A stretch of DNA of 64,000 nucleotides, taken from contig JAOTVR010000008.1 of assembly GCA_029863305.1 (NCBI GenBank), positions 1-64,000 of the forward strand. Direction: 5' to 3'. A model generated the notes under the pieces. That model worked only from the letters and a program-made list of their open reading frames with translations. It made no database searches and was not told the DNA's origin. Within the stretch, counting starts at the first letter, position 1; the number at the start of each line of letters is the position of its first letter. Position numbers and translations under genes: made by a program. Below are positions 57,394 through 64,000 of this stretch, in pieces. The stretch is from Gammaproteobacteria bacterium. GTDB lineage: Bacteria; Pseudomonadota; Gammaproteobacteria; Steroidobacterales; Woeseiaceae.

Positions 57394-58629
57394 ATGCACA
57401 TCGCAGTCCTGGGAGCTGGTGTCGTTGGCGTGACGACTGCCTGGTATCTGGCTGAGGCGGGCCACGAAGTGACTGTTATCGAACGCGAGAATGCGGTTGC
57501 GCAGGGCTGCAGTTTTGCGAACGGCGCCCAGCTCAGCTACAGCTACATGGATGCGATGGCAAACCCGGCGTTCCTGGCGAAGCTGCCGGCATTGCTCGCT
57601 GGATTCGACAGCGCCGTTCGGGTACGTCCGCAAATCAACGCGGATCTGCTGCGCTGGGGGCTGGCGTTCATCAACGAGTGCACCGCGAGCAAGGCTGCTG
57701 CAAATACTCGTGTTAATCTGCGACTGGCACGGCGCTCGCAGCAATTGATGGGTGAACTCGTGCCAACGCTCGACATGGACTTCTCGCATCGCAGCGCCGG
57801 CAAAATCATCCTGTTAGCAAGTGACAAGGAAATGCGAGCCGCTGCCCGCAACAGCAAATTGAAGGCTGAATTCGGATTCAGGGCCGATGTGATAAGCCTC
57901 GCTGAGGCCATCGATATCGAGCCGGCTATCCAGTACATGACCGGCCGATACGCGGGAGCCGTCCATTCGCCAGGCGACGATGTCGGCGATTCGCAGGCGT
58001 TTACCGTTGCTCTTGCGCGGCAATTGACTGATCGGCCGGGTTGTCGTTTGAGCCTGAACACGGCAATCCATGAAATCATCACCGAGAATGGTCGGGTTCG
58101 GGCTGTCGATACAAGCCGCGGACCGATCGACGTCGACGCCGTGGTCGTCTGCCTTGGCGCGTCGAGCCCGCGATTACTCAAGCCACTGGGCATCGATCCA
58201 GGCATCTATCCAGTGCGCGGCTACAGCGTGACGCTGCGTCGGGGACAACACACCAATTCGGTGAGCGTGACCGACTTCAGCAGACGTTTTGTCATCAGTC
58301 GCATCGGCGAGCAAGTGCGCATCGCGGGATTCGCCGATTTTGTCGGATTTCGCACGTCAAAGGACGCACAGAGGGTGGCAAAGCTGCTTCATGTTGCCGG
58401 CGCCGTCGCGCCCTGTGCGGCCGACTACCAGACATCGCCCAACCGCGCGTGGGGAGGTTTTCGACCATTGACGGCTAATGGTCGACCGTTGCTTGGACCG
58501 ACGTCTGTGACCGGCCTGTACCTGAATACCGGCCACGGTACGCTGGGTTGGACGCTCGCGTGTGCGTCGGGCGAAGAAGTCGCGCAGGCCGTGTCAGGGC
58601 AGCCCGCGGCCAGTCAGCTGGCGGCCTAG
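57394..58629 (+). CDS. dadA: D-amino acid dehydrogenase (DadA-like FAD oxidoreductase)
   Basis: MHIAVLGAGVVGVTTAWYLAEAGHEVTVIERE; NRAWGGFRPLTANGRPLLGPT; LYLNTGHGTLGWTLACASG. Confidence 0.92.
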   Translation: MHIAVLGAGVVGVTTAWYLAEAGHEVTVIERENAVAQGCSFANGAQLSYSYMDAMANPAFLAKLPALLAGFDSAVRVRPQINADLLRWGLAFINECTASKAAANTRVNLRLARRSQQLMGELVPTLDMDFSHRSAGKIILLASDKEMRAAARNSKLKAEFGFRADVISLAEAIDIEPAIQYMTGRYAGAVHSPGDDVGDSQAFTVALARQLTDRPGCRLSLNTAIHEIITENGRVRAVDTSRGPIDVDAVVVCLGASSPRLLKPLGIDPGIYPVRGYSVTLRRGQHTNSVSVTDFSRRFVISRIGEQVRIAGFADFVGFRTSKDAQRVAKLLHVAGAVAPCAADYQTSPNRAWGGFRPLTANGRPLLGPTSVTGLYLNTGHGTLGWTLACASGEEVAQAVSGQPAASQLAA

Positions 58630-59687
58630 CGACTGCGCAGCACGATCCAGTCGACGTGGCGATCGTCAACGACAATGCCGTATTCGTCCCGCAAGCGATC
58701 CAGAAAGTCTCTCGTGTCTCCGGTCTTGAACTCGCCGGATATCTTCAGACCACTTAGCGCACTATCTGCCACGTGAATCGACACGTGGTTATAACGGCGC
58801 ATTTCCTCGACCACTGCCTGCAAGGGTTGTTCCTCGAACGACACCACTCCGGAACGCCACGACAGCCTCTTCCTGAATTCCTCGGTACCCAGAACTCTTT
58901 GACGTTGTGTGGAGCCGGAGACCTCGAGCCATTCGCCAGCGCCGAGATGGGCCACACTTCGTGCAAGACGAATATCAACGTCGCCATCGTACTCAGTCAG
59001 CGGTAGCGGCGACTCGTTACTCATCACGGACACCTGCCCTTCAATGACCGAGACCTCGAGCAACTCATTGTCGACTTCCACATTGAACGTCGTTCCCAGA
59101 GCAGCGATCGTGCCCATAGCGGTCCGCACGACGAACGGGCGACTGTCACTGGCGACGTGGAAGACGGCTTCCCCCCTGCTCATTTGCACTTCGCGGCGGG
59201 AGTCATCGATAACGACTTGCATCGTGGTACGGGCATTCATCTCGAGCATCGAGCCGTCGTTCAACACAATATGTCTGGACTCACCCACTTCCGTAGCCAA
59301 CTCCTCGCCCGCCACTGAAAATACAAGATGCATTGCAACGCCGAGGGCGATGATGACCGTGGCCGCAATTGCCGACCAACCGCTTCCTCCGGACACCGCC
59401 GCTGCCGCGTTCGACTCTGCACCCGGCGACGCCGCACTCTGCAATCGCACGATGTTGCCGCGTTCCATCAATGGTTCTACATCCGCCAGAGTCTTGAGTC
59501 GCGCCCACACTTCCGAGAGCTCTTCAAACGCCAACCGATGACGCAGGTCTTCGTCGAGCCAGCGAGCGAACGCGAGTTGATCCGCCGCGTTGCAGCTGTC
59601 CGAGTCCAGCATTGCCATCCACGTCGCGGCGTCCTCGAGCACGATTTCGGGAATGTCCTGCCCGAACAGGTCACTGAACACGGTCAT
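58626..59687 (-). CDS. FecR-family anti-sigma/transducer protein with C-terminal STN-like segment
   Basis: DUF4880-like N-terminus (DQLAFARWLDEDLRHRLAFEELSEVW), single TM, FecR core (VGESRHIVLNDGSMLEMNARTTMQVVIDDSRREVQMSRGEAVFHV). Confidence 0.92.
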   Translation of the reverse strand: MTVFSDLFGQDIPEIVLEDAATWMAMLDSDSCNAADQLAFARWLDEDLRHRLAFEELSEVWARLKTLADVEPLMERGNIVRLQSAASPGAESNAAAAVSGGSGWSAIAATVIIALGVAMHLVFSVAGEELATEVGESRHIVLNDGSMLEMNARTTMQVVIDDSRREVQMSRGEAVFHVASDSRPFVVRTAMGTIAALGTTFNVEVDNELLEVSVIEGQVSVMSNESPLPLTEYDGDVDIRLARSVAHLGAGEWLEVSGSTQRQRVLGTEEFRKRLSWRSGVVSFEEQPLQAVVEEMRRYNHVSIHVADSALSGLKISGEFKTGDTRDFLDRLRDEYGIVVDDRHVDWIVLRSR

Positions 59688-60259
59688 GCGTCCGTCCCCG
59701 TCAACCTGGCGCGGAGATCGGCGGGCAGCGCCGCAGCGGCAGTCTTGCTGCTGTGCTGAATCTCGTCCTTGCAATAACGCAGTCCTTTGGCCAGGTGTTT
59801 CTCGACCGTACTTACGGAGATACCGAGCTGCTCGCCAATTGCGCGTTGACTCAAACCTTTGATCCAGCGCAGAACGAACACGTCACGACACCTTGGTGGC
59901 AGAGAATTGATGATCAACAGCAACTCGTTCAGTTTCTGGCTCGCGCTGATCTGTTGTTCCGTGGTGGGGCTGTCGCCACGCAGCTCCTCGGCAACCTCGA
60001 CAGCGGAAATCGAGTGCCGCACCACCTTTTGATGGCGCAGCCGGGAAATCGCGATATTTCTCGCGGCCCTGTAAAGCAATGCAACCGGCGCGTGACCGCC
60101 AGGGCGGTCCTTGCGCAGAGCGACAAACACCTTCAGGTAGGCATCCTGCAAGATGCCCTGCACGTCATCCGGAGACGAGACAATGCGCCGGACACAGTCT
60201 GTCAGTCCGATTCTTGTCTCTTCGACGAGTTCGTCAAACCATTCGTGCGATGGCTGCAT
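59684..60259 (-). CDS. RNA polymerase ECF sigma factor (FecI-like)
   Basis: Regions 2/4: DVQGILQDAYLKVFVAL, LYRAARNIAISRLRHQ, LPPRCRDVFVLRWIKGLSQRAIGEQLGISVSTVEKHLAKGLRYC; ATGA overlap with FecR. Confidence 0.95.
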   Translation of the reverse strand: MQPSHEWFDELVEETRIGLTDCVRRIVSSPDDVQGILQDAYLKVFVALRKDRPGGHAPVALLYRAARNIAISRLRHQKVVRHSISAVEVAEELRGDSPTTEQQISASQKLNELLLIINSLPPRCRDVFVLRWIKGLSQRAIGEQLGISVSTVEKHLAKGLRYCKDEIQHSSKTAAAALPADLRARLTGTDA

Positions 60260-60318
60260 GACGTTGGCTCCCCCCTGGCTGCCAGCTCAATGTGCCACAG
60301 CGGCCCCCATTCCCGCAA

Positions 60319-60345
60319 TTCGGGACAGTTTACTGAAGTCCCGAA
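60319..60345. other. Perfect inverted repeat across the ArgH-like stop codon, upstream of the ECF sigma gene
   Basis: TTCGGGAC (60319-60326) / GTCCCGAA (60338-60345), 11-bp spacer. Confidence 0.6.
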
Positions 60346-61799
60346 AACTCGCGATCGAGCATGGCGATCGATGACCGCAAGCGCTGCTGCGATGCATGCA
60401 GCCATTCGAACTGCCCTTGCAGCGATACGTTGTGCCGGGCCAGCATGCGCAATACTTCCGCGGGCTGCGGGCCACCGAGGCCTCTGCGCCGGCGCACCAT
60501 CGCGGCCGGGTCCATCGCCTGTCTGATCAACTCGACATCGACCGGCAAGTCGTCACCCGTGGATTCCTTATAGACGTAAAGCAGCTCTTCGTCCGACAGG
60601 TCCTTCGGACGTTTGCCCGCGGCGCGGCCGTATGTCGTCAGCTCAGATGCGTAGTGATGACCGATCCGAAAAGGTATGTCGGCATGCCGCAGCAACACGT
60701 CAGCGACCTCCGTCATCGTGGAGTAATCGATGTCGACCTCTTCAAGTGCCCGGTCCTTGTCGACGATCAGGTGCGTCATCACGTCAACGTAGGCCCGGAA
60801 CATTTCCCGGGCCTGCTCTGCCGTATGCAACGCCTCGGTCCCCGGCCGATAGTCGTTCATGCCGCTGTTGGTGTTATGCGCATTCAGCGTGACGGTGTGC
60901 GCGCTGCCTACCACGGCCGTCGCGAGCAGGCGCACGCGGTCGAGCGGCCGCGGATTGCGTTTCTGCGGCATGATGCTGCTGACGTCTGTCCGCGCCTCCT
61001 CGAGCAGAATCCACGGCGACGGATTGTGGTATTGCGTGTGCAGATTCTGCATCAACTGCCCCACTACAATGGCTGACGTCGACAGTGCGCTCGCGAATTC
61101 GATCTTCGAATCGACAGACGACACCAGATTCGCATCGTACGAATTCTCGACGACCGCATCGAAACCGAGCAAATCAGCGAGACGCTGGCGATTGATTGGA
61201 AATCCGGATGTGCCGAGCGCGGCGGCGCCAAGAGGACTGACATTCAATCTGGCATAGCTTTGCTGCAGTCGCTCCGCGTCGCGCTCGAAGGCGGCCGAGA
61301 ATGCCAGCAGATAGTGGGCCAGCGACGTCGGCTGTGCCTGCACGCCGTGCGTATAGGCAGGAATGATCGTATCGACATGCTGCGCGGCCAGTTCGAGCAG
61401 CGCCAGGCGGGCCGCGAGCAACGCGTCGCAGGTTCCCAGCAGCGCTTCACGCAGCGCCATGCGCCGATAGGTCGATCCGATGTCCTGGCGGCTGCGACCC
61501 GTGTGCAGGCGGGACGCCTCGGCGCCAGCCACTTCGAGCAGGCGCGCCTCGAAATCCAGGTAGTTGCTCGAGCGAATGCTACCCGCCCGATTCTGCTCGT
61601 CGATGACCGTGGCAATACCCGCCGCGATCTTTGCGGCGAGTTTGGCAGGCACCAGGCCTTCTTCGGCCAGCATGACGATCGAGGCTTTGTTGATCTGAGC
61701 GACGTGATGAAAGTCGTCGTGAACGGTCGCACGCAGACCGCTTGTCGCCAGCAACAATCCGCAGACACAGCCGAGCAGAACCCGCTTCTCAGGGACCAT
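60330..61799 (-). CDS. Argininosuccinate lyase-like (fumarase/aspartase superfamily) protein with N-terminal signal peptide
   Basis: Signal-like MVPEKRVLLGCVCGLLLATSGLRA; LHTGRSRQDIGSTYRRMALRE; VSSIMPQKRNPRPLDRVR; NTNSGMNDY. Confidence 0.85.
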   Translation of the reverse strand: MVPEKRVLLGCVCGLLLATSGLRATVHDDFHHVAQINKASIVMLAEEGLVPAKLAAKIAAGIATVIDEQNRAGSIRSSNYLDFEARLLEVAGAEASRLHTGRSRQDIGSTYRRMALREALLGTCDALLAARLALLELAAQHVDTIIPAYTHGVQAQPTSLAHYLLAFSAAFERDAERLQQSYARLNVSPLGAAALGTSGFPINRQRLADLLGFDAVVENSYDANLVSSVDSKIEFASALSTSAIVVGQLMQNLHTQYHNPSPWILLEEARTDVSSIMPQKRNPRPLDRVRLLATAVVGSAHTVTLNAHNTNSGMNDYRPGTEALHTAEQAREMFRAYVDVMTHLIVDKDRALEEVDIDYSTMTEVADVLLRHADIPFRIGHHYASELTTYGRAAGKRPKDLSDEELLYVYKESTGDDLPVDVELIRQAMDPAAMVRRRRGLGGPQPAEVLRMLARHNVSLQGQFEWLHASQQRLRSSIAMLDREFSGLQ

Positions 61800-63402
61800 T
61801 CACACCGCCATACGCAATACCGGCAAGTCGTGCCATATCGGTATTGAACGTGGTCAGATCGTCCGGATTGAAGCCCTGCAGATGATCGTGCCCCGCCGCT
61901 CTGGCAAGTACGCACATCAGATCGACCGACGCGCGGAAGAATCGCGACAGGCGTTCGGCGGCGATGTCGACGGGCAGGCGCTCGCGCAAGTGGGGTTTTT
62001 GTGTCGCGATGCCAACCGGGCAGTTGTTCGTATGGCAGGCGCGCATGCCGACGCAGCCGATGGCCTGAATGGCCGCGTTCGATACGGCAACTGCATCGGC
62101 GCCGAGCGCCATTGCCTTTGCAAAGTCTGCCGGGTGCCTGAGCCCGCCCGTAATCACCAGGGTCACGCCGGCTGCGCCTGACACATCGAGATGTCTTCTG
62201 GCTCTCGCCAGTGCGGGAATGGTAGGCACCGAGATGTTGTCGCGAAATATCAACGGCGCCGCACCGGTGCCGCCGCCACGTCCATCGAGAATGATGTAGT
62301 CGACGCCAATCTCGAGCGCCGCGTCGATATCTTTTTCAATGTGTTGCGCCGAGAGTTTGAATCCGACCGGAATACCGCCGGTCCGTTCGCGTACCTCGGC
62401 AGCGAATTCCCTGAATTGGCTGAGTTCGGTCCAGTCGGGAAACCGCGCCGGCGAAATCGCCGCATGACCTTCAGGCAGGTTGCGAACCGCGGCAATCTTG
62501 CCTTTGACCTTTTCTCCCGGCAGATGGCCACCCGTGCCCGTCTTCGCGCCCTGACCGCCCTTGAAGTGAAACGCCTGCGTTTTCCGCACCTTGTCCCAGG
62601 AAAATCCGAAGCGTGCGGACGCCAACTCATAAAAATAGCGGCTGTTCGCTGCCTGTTCCTCGGGCAGCATGCCGCCCTCACCCGAACAGATGCCCGTGCC
62701 GGCTTGTTCGGCGCCCTTCGCGAGAGCAACTTTGGCTTCTTCGGACAACGCGCCGAAGCTCATGTCAGAGACGAACAGAGGTATGTCCAGTCGCAACGGT
62801 TTATCCGCGTTCGCGCCGATGACGACTTCGGTGCCAACAGGGTCTTCATCGAGCAGCGGCAGTTTGTGCAGCTGCCCAACGACAAATTGAATGTCGTCCC
62901 ACCTGGGTAACTGCTTGCGTGACACGCCCATGGCCGCCGCCGGACCGTGATGACCCACTTTGCTCAGGCCCTCATCCGCAAGCCTGCGAATATACTTGAC
63001 GTAGGGCTCGTCGCTGCTGCCCGTGTGATCCTGGTACACGCCCTGATAGGCGTCACGCTGATAGGGCTGCGGATGGCGCTGCGACCAGGCCCTGATCTCT
63101 TCCTCATCGACCAGCACCTTGCCCTGTTCCACCCACGATGCGAACTTCGGCAGTGTTTCGCTGTGCTTGTATTCGCTGACACCCGTGTCGAGGCGATAAT
63201 CCCAGAAATGCACGCCGCATATCAGGTTGTCACCTTTGACGAAGCCGTCGGCCATCAGCGCGCCGCGGTGTGCACAGCGCCCATACATGACAGATACCGC
63301 ATCGTCGAAGCGAACGACAACGAGATCGACATCGCCGACCAACGCATGCGCCGGTTCGCGATCCTGGAGGTCGTCCCAATTGGCGATAGCGACCTTATTC
63401 AT
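61789..63402 (-). CDS. Rieske [2Fe-2S] domain fused to an FMN-binding glutamate synthase (GltB central domain)-like protein
   Basis: Rieske GRCAHRGALMADGFVKGDNLICGVHFWDY (CxH…CxxH); GltB-like FVSDMSFGALSEEAKVALAKGAEQAGTGICSGEGGM, DGRGGGTGAAP, CVGMRACHTNNCPVGIATQ. Confidence 0.9.
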   Translation of the reverse strand: MNKVAIANWDDLQDREPAHALVGDVDLVVVRFDDAVSVMYGRCAHRGALMADGFVKGDNLICGVHFWDYRLDTGVSEYKHSETLPKFASWVEQGKVLVDEEEIRAWSQRHPQPYQRDAYQGVYQDHTGSSDEPYVKYIRRLADEGLSKVGHHGPAAAMGVSRKQLPRWDDIQFVVGQLHKLPLLDEDPVGTEVVIGANADKPLRLDIPLFVSDMSFGALSEEAKVALAKGAEQAGTGICSGEGGMLPEEQAANSRYFYELASARFGFSWDKVRKTQAFHFKGGQGAKTGTGGHLPGEKVKGKIAAVRNLPEGHAAISPARFPDWTELSQFREFAAEVRERTGGIPVGFKLSAQHIEKDIDAALEIGVDYIILDGRGGGTGAAPLIFRDNISVPTIPALARARRHLDVSGAAGVTLVITGGLRHPADFAKAMALGADAVAVSNAAIQAIGCVGMRACHTNNCPVGIATQKPHLRERLPVDIAAERLSRFFRASVDLMCVLARAAGHDHLQGFNPDDLTTFNTDMARLAGIAYGGVNGP

Positions 63403-64000
63403 TCGTAGCGAAACCGGTTAACCGCAAGAGCAGCGACGGCGAGCGCAGCGACAAGCAGGGTAATGACATGTGGAATCGCCGAAATGGCACCTGCCTCGAA
63501 ACTGATGAGTTTGTGTAGCGCATCCATGGTCCATCCTGTTGGCATGAGTTTTTGTAATCCCTGCATCCAGCCGGGCGTGACTTCGATCGGCCACCAGCAG
63601 CCGCCGAGAGCGGCCAATAAATTGGCGAACAATACGCCCAGGCCCGACGCCTGTCCCTCCGTCTTCGCCAGGCTTCCGAGAAGCAGGCCAGCCGATGCAC
63701 AAAATGCCGCCCAGGCAGCCAGGACGATCACGATCATGCCAACATCCGGGCCCCAATGCATTCTGAATACGAATGTCCCTACGACGACGGCAAAACCAAT
63801 CTGAATAGCGGCCAGGACCATGCGTCCGCCCCATTTGCCCGCAACCACCTCTGTGCGCGTCATCGGTGCGGACGCCAAACGCCGTAACAGACCTTGCTGT
63901 CGCTCCAGCACCAGCATCGACGCGCCGCTGGTCAGCAATACCAGCAGCGTAAACATGACCAGAATGCCCGGAATCGCCTGCTCGAAGCCGCTCGGAATGA
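63399..64000 (-). CDS. ABC-2 type transporter permease, truncated at the right window edge
   Basis: Frame open to the edge (IPSGFEQAIPGILVMFTLLVLLTSGASMLVLERQQGLLRRLASAPMTRTEVVAGKW); hydrophobic helices; ATGA overlap with the downstream gene. Confidence 0.85.
   Translation of the reverse strand, partial: IPSGFEQAIPGILVMFTLLVLLTSGASMLVLERQQGLLRRLASAPMTRTEVVAGKWGGRMVLAAIQIGFAVVVGTFVFRMHWGPDVGMIVIVLAAWAAFCASAGLLLGSLAKTEGQASGLGVLFANLLAALGGCWWPIEVTPGWMQGLQKLMPTGWTMDALHKLISFEAGAISAIPHVITLLVAALAVAALAVNRFRYE

Noticed and set aside
1-64000. CRISPR arrays, rRNA genes, IS transposases, restriction-modification or toxin-antitoxin modules
   Set aside because: None seen: no regularly spaced repeats, no transposase motifs, no methyltransferase/nuclease pairs in the ORF list.

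Overview
64 kb bacterial window, proteobacterial in gene content (gammaproteobacterial by general impression only). Coding density is high. About 49 protein genes and one tRNA gene are supportable; I saw no rRNA genes, IS elements or CRISPR array. Layout: (1) bases 1-2510 are the edge of an integrated element (integrase-domain protein, excisionase-like ORF overlapping a tyrosine integrase) abutting the 3' end of tRNA-Arg(TCG). (2) 2.6-13.9 kb holds a lipoprotein with a C-terminal type IV pilin-like domain and a compact NAD/ADP-ribose operon (NrtR-type Nudix regulator, SPFH protein, NAD-kinase-like protein, ADP-ribosylglycohydrolase) with a clearly readable promoter/double-operator. (3) 14-23 kb holds an ExeA-like AAA+FHA ATPase, psuK-psuG, a DUF4382-type lipoprotein, and a TPR lipoprotein with an M1 aminopeptidase. 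(4) 23-34 kb holds two divergent RND efflux systems, one with a TolC protein fused to an ABC substrate-binding-like domain. (5) 34-46 kb is mixed, including a globin-coupled diguanylate cyclase, YjjX, a second AAA+FHA paralog, YceH, a reaction-centre-type cytochrome c/TPR fusion and RhlE. (6) 46.9-64 kb looks like a D-amino-acid/peptide utilisation region (M14 peptidase, D-aminoacylase, DASS transporter, TonB receptor, LysR, DadA) next to an unusual same-strand cluster: ABC-2 permease, Rieske-glutamate synthase fusion, signal-peptide-bearing argininosuccinate-lyase-like protein, ECF sigma factor and FecR. The strongest new observations are a 19-bp CCATAA-N7-TTATGG palindrome present three times around the lysR/dadA genes, the double-dyad NrtR promoter, the pilin-tailed lipoprotein, the Rieske-GltB/secreted ArgH-like operon, and a tRNA terminator apparently supplied by the integrase gene. 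All family calls were made by eye from motifs; no database search was run.
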